Source: an uncultured Lachnospiraceae bacterium (GTDB lineage: Bacteria; Bacillota; Clostridia; Lachnospirales; Lachnospiraceae). From it: a DNA stretch of 64,000 nt. Position 1 is the stretch's first letter. Each line of letters begins with the position of its first letter. Below, one piece after another: positions 55,767-64,000 of this stretch. The notes below the pieces were generated by a model. It searched no databases. It was not told the DNA's origin and was given only the letters and a program-made list of their open reading frames with translations. Both the position numbers and the translations under genes were made by a program. The DNA lies in assembly GCA_947589305.1 (NCBI GenBank), contig CANQAP010000001.1, positions 496,001 through 560,000 on the forward strand, in the 5' to 3' direction.

Positions 55767-57272
55767 TTATTTTTGAATATCATTATCCAAAACTGATTTA
55801 TCCGGTATTGTTTTTCTTGTTGAACCTTTGAAATTCCGCACCGCCACGGTCGCCTGATTCAGCGGTATATTGGTCCCCGCTCCCGCGATACAGCCTCCCG
55901 GGCATCCCATGCCTTCGATCAGGCATCCGTTTTTCCTGCCTGCCTTTGCCAGCATCAGCATCTTTCGGCATTCGTCCAGTCCTTCCGCATGTTCAATATT
56001 CACTTCTATATCCGGATGATATTCACGGATACACGCTTTTACCGCATCCGCTACGCCGCCTGCAACCGCATATCCGCGTCCGGCTCCTGTCGCATCGTTC
56101 ACCGGAACGCCCTGACGGAAATCGTCGAACTCGATATCCTGTACAATAAACATGGCGTCCAATTCTTCAAACGTTATGACAAAATCCACATCACTTCGCA
56201 CGGTACGTCTGGACGCTTCCAGTTTTTTAGCGGCACAAGGTCCGATAAACACCACGGACGCATCCGGATGTTCTTTTTTTATGATTCTGGCTGTTGCCAC
56301 CATCGGCGTCAATTCATTGGAAATCATACTGATTGTTTCCGGAAAATACTTTTTCGCCAGCATCGCCCAAGACGGACAGCAGGAAGTCAGAAGGAACGGC
56401 TGTTTTCCGCCTGCAACCGCTTCCACATAATGTTCGGCTTCCGCCATTGCACCGATGTCCGCACCCATTGCCACTTCATAGACATCCTTAAACCCTAATT
56501 TCAGCAGAGCCGCCTTGATCTTATCCGGCGTTGCATATTCGCCAAACTGACCGACAAATGCCGGCGCAATTTCCGCAATGATCTCCCGGCCGGTTTTCAT
56601 GGCTCGAATCAACTGAAACAATTGTGACTTATCCGCTATCGCGCCGAACGGACAACTGACCATGCACATGCCGCAGGACACGCATTTGTCTTCATTGATC
56701 TTAGCCCGTCCCTGTTCGTCGCTTTCGATCGCGCCGACGCCGCAGGCATCCGCGCAGGGACGTCTTTTATTTGCAATGGCATCATACGGGCAGTTCATTT
56801 TACACTTTCCGCATTTAATACATTTATTCTGATCGATAAACGACCGTCCGTTCACCCAAGAAATCGCATCCATCGGGCATACTTCCATACACGGATGCGC
56901 CACGCATCCTTTGCATTGATTACTGACTTCATATATATTATTTTCACACGCATTGCACGCCGACGGAATCACCTGCATCAGCGGCGGTTCATAATACTTT
57001 TCATCTATGGCGCTTTCTTCCAAACCCTGCGTCACATGAACCGGTCGATCTTCCGGACGCAGGGACATGCCCATTGCCAGACGTACCCGTTCACTGGTGA
57101 TCGCACGTTCACGGTATATGTTATCACAATATTGCGGTGTATCTCCCGGCGTTATGATATATGGAATCGCCTCGATATCGTCATTGATCGAATCCGAATG
57201 ATAAGCAACTTTGGCGATCTCAATAAATACCTGCTTCCGCAGCCGTCGAACGTCTGTCTCTAAACCTCGCAT
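55767..57272 (-). CDS. [FeFe] hydrogenase, group-B-like monomeric form
   Basis: The 501-residue protein carries cysteine motifs for several 4Fe-4S clusters (CNACENNIYEVSNQCKGCVAHPCMEVCP, CIKCGKCKMNCP, CVSCGMCMVSCP) ahead of the H-cluster domain. That domain shows L1 TSCCPSW, L2 FIGPCAAKK and L3 EGMGCPGGCIAGAG. The extra CADACGVGA region lies between the ferredoxin-like parts. The L2 and L3 variants differ from the group A MPCxxK and ExMACPGGC forms and fit group B enzymes, whose physiological role in clostridia is not settled. It would evolve or take up hydrogen using ferredoxin. A promoter is visible upstream. Confidence 0.88.
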   Translation of the reverse strand: MRGLETDVRRLRKQVFIEIAKVAYHSDSINDDIEAIPYIITPGDTPQYCDNIYRERAITSERVRLAMGMSLRPEDRPVHVTQGLEESAIDEKYYEPPLMQVIPSACNACENNIYEVSNQCKGCVAHPCMEVCPMDAISWVNGRSFIDQNKCIKCGKCKMNCPYDAIANKRRPCADACGVGAIESDEQGRAKINEDKCVSCGMCMVSCPFGAIADKSQLFQLIRAMKTGREIIAEIAPAFVGQFGEYATPDKIKAALLKLGFKDVYEVAMGADIGAMAEAEHYVEAVAGGKQPFLLTSCCPSWAMLAKKYFPETISMISNELTPMVATARIIKKEHPDASVVFIGPCAAKKLEASRRTVRSDVDFVITFEELDAMFIVQDIEFDDFRQGVPVNDATGAGRGYAVAGGVADAVKACIREYHPDIEVNIEHAEGLDECRKMLMLAKAGRKNGCLIEGMGCPGGCIAGAGTNIPLNQATVAVRNFKGSTRKTIPDKSVLDNDIQK

Positions 57273-57312
57273 ATAAAACCTCCGTCTTGTTGTTACTATG
57301 TACTCTGATTTC

Positions 57313-57341
57313 AGTATACACCTTTCTTCCGTTTCTGTCTA
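57313..57341 (-). promoter_or_regulatory. hydrogenase gene promoter
   Basis: On the minus strand TAGACA (57341-57336), 17 bp, TATACT (57318-57313), about 40 bp before the hydrogenase start. Each hexamer has five of six consensus bases. Confidence 0.6.
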
Positions 57342-57406
57342 TGTTCAGGCTTTTACGGTTCAGCCTTTGATCCTTCTCTCCGTTTCCGGAAGATATGATT
57401 TTATCG

Positions 57407-57435
57407 TTGCAGTTTTGTCCGTTTCATACTATACT
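57407..57435 (+). promoter_or_regulatory. lytic transglycosylase gene promoter
   Basis: TTGCAG (57407-57412), 17 bp, TATACT (57430-57435), about 50 bp before the gene. It diverges from the hydrogenase promoter. Confidence 0.6.
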
Positions 57436-57485
57436 AAAGCTATCAAAAGGATCTAGGATCCGCAAAGCAAAGGACAGATAACCAT

Positions 57486-58055
57486 ATGGCACATGTATCA
57501 TCAATGACTTATACAAGTGAAGCACAGTTTACGGAAGCAGTGGAGCAGATCAAAGCCGCGCGTCTGTCAAGGGAATCGTTTCAGGCGTCCCGTACCGGAC
57601 AGCAGGCTTCTTTTCAGGATGTATTTGCCGCCAGTCTTGCATCTTCCGCTTCCGCTCACGATCCTGCCCCGGTCAGTCCGGAGACATTGGAGACCTATTT
57701 CCAACAGGCTGCATCGGCTTACGGGATTTCTGTCGATTTGTTGAAAGCTGTCGCAAAACAAGAATCCGGTTTCCAGACAGATATCGTCTCGTCTGCAGGA
57801 GCCATCGGCGTCATGCAGCTTATGCCTGCGACCGCATCTTATCTTGGCGTTTCAAATCCTTACGATCCGCAGCAAAATATCATGGGAGGCGCCAAGCTTC
57901 TTTCTGAACTCTCGGCGCACTATAACGGCGACCTGTCTCTGACGCTGGCAGCCTATAATGCCGGTATCGGTATCGTAGACCAATGCGGCGCTGTTCCTCC
58001 AATTCAGGAAACCCAGCATTTTGTATCAGCGATCCTAACAAGTCTCGGACAGTAG
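57486..58055 (+). CDS. lytic transglycosylase (SLT domain) protein
   Basis: The C-terminal 120 residues form a lysozyme-like SLT domain: YGISVDLLKAVAKQESGFQTDIVSSAGAIGVMQLMPATASYLG (catalytic Glu in KQESGF, then GVMQLMP), and LAAYNAGIG. The N-terminal 70 residues are Ser/Ala/Gln-rich without a recognisable signal peptide, so export, if any, is by an unusual route. Such leaderless forms are known among Firmicutes, where some act with flagella or secretion machines; no such genes are nearby. AAAGGA precedes the ATG. Confidence 0.85.
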   Translation: MAHVSSMTYTSEAQFTEAVEQIKAARLSRESFQASRTGQQASFQDVFAASLASSASAHDPAPVSPETLETYFQQAASAYGISVDLLKAVAKQESGFQTDIVSSAGAIGVMQLMPATASYLGVSNPYDPQQNIMGGAKLLSELSAHYNGDLSLTLAAYNAGIGIVDQCGAVPPIQETQHFVSAILTSLGQ

Positions 58056-58068
58056 CGCTGCATATCGT

Positions 58069-58290
58069 TTAATGATGATAATTCTGCATCCGCATGGCAT
58101 AATGGTCTGCGGTCTGCTTATATTTCCGATAGTCTTTTTCTTTTAATTCTCCTGCCTGCCAATAGGCATCCAGTGTAGTCTGAAGTTCCTTTAATGCGGC
58201 ATGCGCCTGATCTTTATAATTATTTTCCAGATTCATTTTCAGTTCGCTCAGTTTTTGCTCCAGTTCCGTTTTGATCTTCCGTTTTATCAT
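58069..58290 (-). CDS. small helical protein of unknown function
   Basis: A 73-residue protein, almost wholly predicted helical and charged (KIKTELEQKLSELKMNLENNYKDQAHAALKELQTTLD and on). AAAGGAG before the ATG at 58290 is a strong ribosome site and supports a real gene. There is no membrane segment. I do not recognise a family. It lies convergent with the transglycosylase gene, 13 bp from its stop. Confidence 0.65.
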   Translation of the reverse strand: MIKRKIKTELEQKLSELKMNLENNYKDQAHAALKELQTTLDAYWQAGELKEKDYRKYKQTADHYAMRMQNYHH

Positions 58291-58412
58291 GCCCGCTCCT
58301 TTCATCTACAGAAACATACTCCGTGTATCGCCTCTCGTTCGCATTGAATTATTTACCATATCATATTATAATATTAATATCACACAGGATTCCTTGCAAG
58401 GGGGTAATACAT

Positions 58413-60017
58413 ATGAAACTTACATTTATAGGTGCAGACCATGAAGTAACCGGCAGTTGCCACTTCCTAGAGATTGCCGGCAAAAAACTCACAGTGGATT
58501 GCGGCATGGAACAAGGAGCGGATATCTATGAAAATGAAGAACTGCCATGTTCCCCTGCAGATATCGACTATATTTTTCTGACGCATGCCCACATTGACCA
58601 TAGCGGGCTTTTGCCGCTTCTGTACTCACAGGGCTTCCGCGGAACCATTTTTACGACAAAAGCGACCGCCGATCTATGTCAGATCATGCTTCGTGACAGC
58701 GCCCATATACAAGAGATGGAAGCGGAATGGAAAAACAGAAAAGCACGGCGTTCCGGCTTGCCGGAGGTACTCCCGCTCTATGGGATTCAGGATGCGGAAA
58801 ATGTGGTGAAGCATTTTCATCCTTTGGATTATGATGAAAAGGTAGAGATCTGTGACGGCATTCAGGTACGCTTTTCCGATGTCGGACATCTGTTAGGCTC
58901 TGCCAGTATCGAACTGTGGGCAACGGAAGAAGGACAAACCGTAAAACTGGCATTTTCCGGAGATATCGGTAATATCAACCAGCCCCTGATCCGAGATCCG
59001 CAGTATCTGTCAGAAGCCGACTATGTCATTATGGAATCCACCTATGGCGACCGAAGCCATGGGAACATGCCGGACTATGTTGCCGAATTGACCCGTATCA
59101 TCCGAGAGACCTTTCAAAAGGGAGGCAATGTCGTCATTCCTTCTTTTGCGGTAGGACGGACACAGGAATTACTGTATTTTATCCGGGAGATCAAAACTCA
59201 TGATCTCTTGCCGGAATTTCCTGATTTTGAAGTCTATGTTGACAGCCCGCTTGCGGTCGAAGCCACGAATGTCTTTAACCGCAATGTTGAAAGCTGCTTT
59301 GATGAAGAAGCGATGGAACTTGTACGGCAGGGGATCAATCCGATCTCTTTTCCGGGATTAAAGACCTCCGTTACCAGTGAAGATTCCAAAGCCATCAATT
59401 TCAATCCACAGCCCAAAGTTATTATTTCTGCTTCGGGCATGTGTGAAGCCGGTCGTATCCGCCATCACTTAAAACATAACCTCTGGCGTCCGGAATGTAC
59501 GATTTTATTTGTCGGATATCAGGCAAACGGGACCTTAGGCCGTTCCTTGCTGGAAGGCGTGCCGGCGGTCACTCTGTTTGGCGAAACGATCGAGGTAAAG
59601 GCGCATATCGAAAAATTAGACGGGATCAGCGGGCATGCCGACAAGCAGCATCTCATTGAATGGCTGCAGGCAATGTCTCCGAAACCAAAGACCGTATTTG
59701 TGGTACACGGTGAAGATTCCGTCTGCGATTCGTTTGTCCGGTGTCTGACAGACGAATACGGATATCAAGCATCCGCGCCTTACACCGGTGCTTCTTATGA
59801 CCTGTTAGCCGGTCAATGGATCACAGACGGTAATCGGATTCACAAACAGCCTTCCGCTTCTGCCAAATCCAGCCGTGCAGCTACCATCTATCTGAAACTG
59901 GTTGCTGCCGGTCAGCGTCTGCTTGCCGTCATCCGGCATAATGAAGGCGGAACCAACAAAGACCTCATCAAATTTACCGACCAAATCAACTCTCTGTGTG
60001 ACAAATGGGACCGCTAA
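58413..60017 (+). CDS. metallo-beta-lactamase/beta-CASP family hydrolase
   Basis: The 534-residue protein has the MBL metal motif LTHAHIDHSGLLPLL, the later metal ligands in DVGHLLGSASIEL and FSGDIGN, and beta-CASP features (STYGDRSHG, IPSFAVGRTQELLYFI, ISASGMCEAGRIRHHL). The RMMBL-type end is SGHADKQHLIEWLQ with VVHGED. This is the CPSF-like/YSH1 type, probably an RNA-processing nuclease. AGGGGGT precedes the ATG at 58413, giving MKLTFIGADHEVTGSCH, the family start; the frame open from 58323 is not needed. Confidence 0.9.
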   Translation: MKLTFIGADHEVTGSCHFLEIAGKKLTVDCGMEQGADIYENEELPCSPADIDYIFLTHAHIDHSGLLPLLYSQGFRGTIFTTKATADLCQIMLRDSAHIQEMEAEWKNRKARRSGLPEVLPLYGIQDAENVVKHFHPLDYDEKVEICDGIQVRFSDVGHLLGSASIELWATEEGQTVKLAFSGDIGNINQPLIRDPQYLSEADYVIMESTYGDRSHGNMPDYVAELTRIIRETFQKGGNVVIPSFAVGRTQELLYFIREIKTHDLLPEFPDFEVYVDSPLAVEATNVFNRNVESCFDEEAMELVRQGINPISFPGLKTSVTSEDSKAINFNPQPKVIISASGMCEAGRIRHHLKHNLWRPECTILFVGYQANGTLGRSLLEGVPAVTLFGETIEVKAHIEKLDGISGHADKQHLIEWLQAMSPKPKTVFVVHGEDSVCDSFVRCLTDEYGYQASAPYTGASYDLLAGQWITDGNRIHKQPSASAKSSRAATIYLKLVAAGQRLLAVIRHNEGGTNKDLIKFTDQINSLCDKWDR

Positions 60018-60060
60018 TGAATATCCTATTACTAATTCTGTTAGTAATCGATATGTCAGC

Positions 60061-61017
60061 ATGCCTCTCCTGTCTCCGGATGTTATCTTAAAACCTAATC
60101 GTGCGATCCGCGCCAAATATGCCCATCGGCGTCATATCTATGGTGCCGGTGTGGGTGTCGCGGTATTGGATACCGGAATCCAGCCTAGAACGGATTTTTT
60201 CATACTGCCCGGTCATTCCCAGACCGTCAACCGTATTCAATATTTTCAGGATTTTGTCAATCATGTCCGGCAACCGTATGATGATTCCGGTCACGGAACA
60301 CATATCTGCGGAAAGATTGCCTCTGCCACTTTGCTGGCAAGTGATGAATATCTGGGGATCGCACCTGCATGCAATCTGATCGTATTAAAAACGCTGGACC
60401 GAAACGGAAACGCTCCTATCAGTACCTTTCTTCAGGCTCTCCGCTGGCTGCGTACCCATCATCATATTTATAATGTACGGATCGTAAATATCTCCATTGG
60501 AACTAATCAAAGTTTTCCGTCTTTTAAAGAAGATCCCCTGCTTCACGAAGTGGAGGCACTCTGGGATGAAGGTTTGGTCGTATGCGCATCCGCGGGCAAT
60601 AACGGTCCAAAACCCAGTTCCATCAGCTCTCCCGGAAACAGTTGCTCCATCATTACCGTAGGTGCATCCGATGACGATTCCCCTTCCCTGCAGCAATCTT
60701 TTCATCGCTCCTATTCCGGTCGGGGACCTGCAAACTGCGCTACCGTAAAGCCGGAGATCGTAGCTCCCGGCAGTCAGATCATCAGTTGCAGCAACCTGCC
60801 GAACCGGTACGCTACCAAAACCGGAACTTCCATGTCCACATCCTTTGTCAGCGGCGCCATTGCCCTGCTGTTGGAACAGGAACCATATCTCAGTAATCAG
60901 GACGTAAAAAACCGCCTATGCCAAAGTGCAAGGCGGTTAGATTTACCTCATTTCCAACAGGGCTGGGGATTGATCGATATTCCCCGCCTGCTGAGTGATT
61001 CTTCTGTTATCGTTTGA
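60061..61017 (+). CDS. subtilisin-like serine protease (S8), cytoplasmic type
   Basis: About 318 residues with the catalytic triad Asp37 (VAVLDTGIQP), His78 (DSGHGTHICG) and Ser257 (TGTSMSTSFVSGA), and the oxyanion asparagine in ASAGNNGPKP. No signal peptide or pro-domain precedes the catalytic core, so it resembles intracellular subtilases. The frame is open well into the upstream gene. I choose the ATG at 60061, which is weakly supported because no good ribosome site precedes it. A start a little upstream, overlapping the hydrolase stop, is possible. Its stop codon abuts that of aconitase on the other strand. Confidence 0.88.
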   Translation: MPLLSPDVILKPNRAIRAKYAHRRHIYGAGVGVAVLDTGIQPRTDFFILPGHSQTVNRIQYFQDFVNHVRQPYDDSGHGTHICGKIASATLLASDEYLGIAPACNLIVLKTLDRNGNAPISTFLQALRWLRTHHHIYNVRIVNISIGTNQSFPSFKEDPLLHEVEALWDEGLVVCASAGNNGPKPSSISSPGNSCSIITVGASDDDSPSLQQSFHRSYSGRGPANCATVKPEIVAPGSQIISCSNLPNRYATKTGTSMSTSFVSGAIALLLEQEPYLSNQDVKNRLCQSARRLDLPHFQQGWGLIDIPRLLSDSSVIV

Positions 61018-63303
61018 TCAATGTTCACGGTTGAAGTTGATCAAACATCCGTCCAAAATAATTTCGCGTTCGTTATCGGTCATCTGTCCCAAGGTGAGCG
61101 TAAATTCCTTCATGTCTTTATTCACCACATATGCTTTGATATCTTCTGTCTTATTTCTGACCGCATCCGCAATGCCCGGAACGAAAATGTAATCTCCGTT
61201 TGCAAACGGCAGTTCTTCCTTGATGATAAACGGAAGCATACCCCAGTTGATCAGGTTGGAACGATATCGCTTGGTTGCATATTCGTTTGCGATATTTGCC
61301 CATCCTCCTAAGACCTTCTGGCAGGACGCCGCCTGTTCCCTAGCAGAACCGTCTCCCGGCTTAACTGCGAAGATCGTACTGCCTATGCCGACATTTTTTC
61401 TGGATACCGCATAGGTTTCTTTAATTTTGTCCATGATCGGCTTTAATTCCGGAACGGCACTGCAAGGACAGGTATCCGCTTCGATCGCTTTTTGCGCCTT
61501 TTGGATCTCTTTCGCACGACCGACATATTCCGGATCCTTTCTTGACAACGTAAATTCAGCCAACCCCAGCGGATTGGAACGGTAAGAAGAAGTTTCTCCA
61601 GATGGGATCAGTTCGTCCGTTGTCGTGACCGGATCATGAATCTCGGAAACCACTTTCAGTACCAGATTCTCCGGTAACGGTGACATCGCCGGCCAATCCT
61701 TAATGTTCGGTCCGAATTTGATCTCTACGGAAGGATCCGCTTTACCGACACCGTTATACACACGGTTTTCATAGATAGTGGAATCAAAGTGATACGTTCT
61801 CTGCCTGAGATCAAAATCCATATCCGTTGCAGCCGTCAGATACCCCTTATTGGCAGCGGTCGCCGCAATCGAACGTGCATCCATTAACGCAACGGAAGCA
61901 ATCTGTCCGTTCTGAATCTTGGAACCCTCCCGATTCGGAAAGTTTCTGGTTGAATGCCGTATGCTAAATGCGTTATTTGCCGGAGTGTCCCCGGCGCCGA
62001 AACACGGACCGCAAAATGCAGTCTTGACTACCGAGCCGGTCGCGATCAAATCCGCCAACACTCCATTCTTTGCCAATTCCATATAAATCGGCGTACTGGC
62101 AGGATAGATGCTTAAGGTAAATTCATCCGCCCCGATATCCGAACCTTTCAGGATGTCCGCTGCGGCACAGATATTTTCAAATCCACCGCCTGCACAACCG
62201 GCAATGATACCCTGTTCCACATATAATTTTCCATTCCGGATTTTATTTTTTAACTGAAAATCAACTTTTCCGTCCAGACTTACCAACGCGCGTTTTTCAC
62301 AGTCATCCAGAATATCCTCTAAATTGGCATTCAGCTCTTCTATGGTATATACATTACTTGGATGGAACGGCATGGCAATCATCGGTTTTACTTTGGACAG
62401 ATCTACGGAAACCACTCCGTCATAATATGCCACCTGTTCCGGATTCAGTTCCTTATATGCCCCGCCTCTGCCGTGAATCTCATAATACTCTTTCACCTTA
62501 TCATCCGTTTTCCAAATGGAAGACAGACACGTCGTTTCTGTCGTCATGACATCGATTCCGATCCGTTCGTCCACACTTAATTCACTGACTGCCGGACCGA
62601 CAAATTCCATGACCTTATTTTTTACATATCCGCAGCCAAAGGTTGCCCCGATGATCGCAAGAGCGATATCCTGCGGTCCGACCCCTTTTTGCGGTTTACC
62701 TTCCAGATATACGGCAACCACTTCCGGCATATCGACATCATATGTCTTAGAAAGTAACTGCTTGACTAATTCGCCGCCGCCTTCCCCGATTGCCATCGTG
62801 CCGAGCGCTCCATATCTCGTGTGGCTGTCCGATCCTAAGATCATACTGCCGCTTTCCGCCAGCATTTCTCTTGCATACTGGTGAATCACTGCCTGATGCG
62901 GCGGAACATAGACACCGCCATATTTCTTCGCACAAGACAGTCCAAACATATGGTCGTCCTCATTAATCGTGCCTCCGACAGCACATAGGGAATTATGACA
63001 ATTAGTCAGAACATACGGTATCGGAAATTCCTGTAATCCGGATGCTCTCGCCGTTTGGATAATACCCACAAACGTAATATCATGCGATGTCAGTTTGTCA
63101 AATTTAATTTTCAGTTTTTTATCATTGTCCGATGTGTTATGCGCCTGTAAAATTCCGTATGCAATGGTATTTTTCGCTGCGTCTTCTTTGGACGGAACCT
63201 CACTGCCTAATTTACTTTTTAAGATCGCTTCCTGCTCGCTTCCATCCGGAACCAGTTCCGTGCCGTTTAAAAGAAACGCGCCGTTCTCATACAATGTCAC
63301 CAT
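61018..63303 (-). CDS. aconitate hydratase
   Basis: This 761-residue Fe-S dehydratase converts citrate to isocitrate. The 4Fe-4S ligands appear as Cys in [13 protein letters not shown]-type and [11 protein letters not shown] motifs, with [40 protein letters not shown] and the swivelling domain [18 protein letters not shown] with [14 protein letters not shown]. It belongs to the aconitase form common in clostridia. With icd it gives an oxidative route from citrate to 2-oxoglutarate. The DUF4190-like gene ends 17 bp upstream, 63303 being the start. Confidence 0.92.
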   Translation of the reverse strand: MVTLYENGAFLLNGTELVPDGSEQEAILKSKLGSEVPSKEDAAKNTIAYGILQAHNTSDNDKKLKIKFDKLTSHDITFVGIIQTARASGLQEFPIPYVLTNCHNSLCAVGGTINEDDHMFGLSCAKKYGGVYVPPHQAVIHQYAREMLAESGSMILGSDSHTRYGALGTMAIGEGGGELVKQLLSKTYDVDMPEVVAVYLEGKPQKGVGPQDIALAIIGATFGCGYVKNKVMEFVGPAVSELSVDERIGIDVMTTETTCLSSIWKTDDKVKEYYEIHGRGGAYKELNPEQVAYYDGVVSVDLSKVKPMIAMPFHPSNVYTIEELNANLEDILDDCEKRALVSLDGKVDFQLKNKIRNGKLYVEQGIIAGCAGGGFENICAAADILKGSDIGADEFTLSIYPASTPIYMELAKNGVLADLIATGSVVKTAFCGPCFGAGDTPANNAFSIRHSTRNFPNREGSKIQNGQIASVALMDARSIAATAANKGYLTAATDMDFDLRQRTYHFDSTIYENRVYNGVGKADPSVEIKFGPNIKDWPAMSPLPENLVLKVVSEIHDPVTTTDELIPSGETSSYRSNPLGLAEFTLSRKDPEYVGRAKEIQKAQKAIEADTCPCSAVPELKPIMDKIKETYAVSRKNVGIGSTIFAVKPGDGSAREQAASCQKVLGGWANIANEYATKRYRSNLINWGMLPFIIKEELPFANGDYIFVPGIADAVRNKTEDIKAYVVNKDMKEFTLTLGQMTDNEREIILDGCLINFNREH

Positions 63304-63319
63304 ATTTTAATCCTCCCTG

Positions 63320-63778
63320 TCAGTTATCTGAAAATATCGTTGCAATCACACCTAATATAATCAACAGAACCGAACATACCAGTGCTAGGATATTTAAGAT
63401 CAAGCCGGCTATCGCCATTCCCTTTTTATTGGAATGCTTGCCTACATTTGCATTTGTAATTCCCATAATGGCAAAGATGATAAATAACCCGCCGTATAAA
63501 AATCCTCCTCCCATGAATGCGCTGCAAAGCATTCCGAGATTCAAGACATTTAAGATGATACCGATTACCAGACTAGTGACGGCTTTTTTTCCGTTTGCTT
63601 CCTCTATCGGTATCATGTTATTTGGCATCTGATCCGTTTGACGCACCGGCTGTCCTATCAGCCGCTCCGTCGGATGATCGGATTGACCGATCAACTGCTC
63701 CGTCGGCGGATCTGCCGGCTGTTGTATTGGCGGTGTATCTGTCACTCCACTTTCTGTTTGCAACTGATGATTATCCAT
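63320..63778 (-). CDS. DUF4190-like membrane protein
   Basis: The 152-residue protein has a soluble N-terminal half that is Gln/Pro-rich and contains a tandem phrase (PTEQLIGQ, PTERLIGQ). Two hydrophobic helical hairpins follow (VTSLVIGIILNVLNLGMLCSAFM, FLYGGLFIIFAIMGI, GMAIAGLILNILALVCSVLLIILGVIATIF), with the loop NANVGKHSNKKGMAIAGLILN typical of DUF4190 proteins. The function of the family is unknown. It is 16 bp upstream of aconitase and probably shares its transcript. Confidence 0.75.
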   Translation of the reverse strand: MDNHQLQTESGVTDTPPIQQPADPPTEQLIGQSDHPTERLIGQPVRQTDQMPNNMIPIEEANGKKAVTSLVIGIILNVLNLGMLCSAFMGGGFLYGGLFIIFAIMGITNANVGKHSNKKGMAIAGLILNILALVCSVLLIILGVIATIFSDN

Positions 63779-63816
63779 AGGAATCCTTTCTTTTTTATAT
63801 ATGTATCACATCGTCT

Positions 63817-64000
63817 TTACTTTTTTGTGATATATCCCTTTGCTTTTAACAATTCGGCACATAATATCGCGCCGCCTGCAGCACCGCGTACCGTGTTGTG
63901 GGATAATCCGACGAATTTATAATCAAATAACGAATCTTTACGCAAACGACCGATTGAAATTCCCATACCGTTTTCATAATCGACATCTAACGTTACCTGC
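63817..64000 (-). CDS. asd: aspartate-semialdehyde dehydrogenase, 3' end
   Basis: Only the last 60 codons are present; the gene runs off the right edge. The C-terminus reads QVTLDVDYENGMGISIGRLR, then FVGLSHNTVRGAAGGAILCAELLKAKGY, the conserved ending of the Asd form found in clostridia and archaea. Asd makes aspartate semialdehyde for lysine/diaminopimelate, threonine and methionine synthesis. It lies 38 bp upstream of the DUF4190-like gene in the same direction. Confidence 0.88.
   Translation of the reverse strand, partial: QVTLDVDYENGMGISIGRLRKDSLFDYKFVGLSHNTVRGAAGGAILCAELLKAKGYITKK

Overview
The window looks like a chromosomal segment of a spore-forming anaerobic member of the Clostridia, most likely Lachnospiraceae. 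The reasons are the hrcA-grpE-dnaK-dnaJ operon with a CIRCE operator, the spoIIGA/sigE/sigG sporulation genes next to the division cluster, a group-B-like [FeFe] hydrogenase, an aconitase plus NADP isocitrate dehydrogenase pair, and a large hybrid sensor kinase with periplasmic binding domains. Both edges cut a gene: a YfhO-type membrane protein on the left and aspartate-semialdehyde dehydrogenase on the right. No rRNA or tRNA gene was recognised.

Layout. 1-11.7 kb: heat-shock operon (hrcA, grpE, dnaK, dnaJ) running into prmA, rsmE, a cysteine desulfurase, thiI and mtaB, so that chaperones, ribosome/rRNA methylation and tRNA thiolation lie in one transcription direction. 11.8-15.4 kb: a small XRE regulator, hemW and lepA. 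15.5-30 kb: sigG (on the plus strand, convergent with sigE), then sigE, spoIIGA, ftsZ, divIB, ftsW, murD, mraY, two class B penicillin-binding proteins, an ftsL-like gene, rsmH and mraZ. This is a dcw cluster read from mraZ downward, with an array of MraZ boxes at its promoter. 30-32.3 kb: lgt and ychF.

32.3-42.1 kb is an AT-rich accessory island. It holds a decayed GNAT-like gene with a small partner ORF, then a complete type V-A CRISPR-Cas locus on the minus strand: 19 identical 36-bp repeats with 26-27 bp spacers, a further decayed trailer-end repeat, a leader with its own promoter, cas2, cas1, cas4 and a full-length 1244-residue cas12a. Directly upstream of cas12a, in the same direction and with no evident terminator, lies a two-gene toxin-antitoxin module: an MqsR-like toxin and a zinc finger/HTH/Panacea antitoxin. 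Its promoter is covered by a perfect 14-bp inverted repeat. The arrangement suggests that the TA operator may also control cas12a-cas4-cas1-cas2. This is the most interesting feature of the window.

42.2-64 kb returns to core-like DNA: a hybrid histidine kinase, a small unknown ORF, yebC, a CorC-like CBS protein, mazF (without an adjacent antitoxin), alr, the NAD(P)H-hydrate repair enzyme, an ABC-F ATPase, icd, a mini-protein that looks like a bare sortase signal, an unknown membrane protein, the hydrogenase, a lytic transglycosylase, a beta-CASP metallo-hydrolase, a subtilisin-like protease, aconitase, a DUF4190-like protein and the 3' end of asd. All coordinates and motif readings were made by eye from the sequence. 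Family names rest on recognised motifs, not on a database search.
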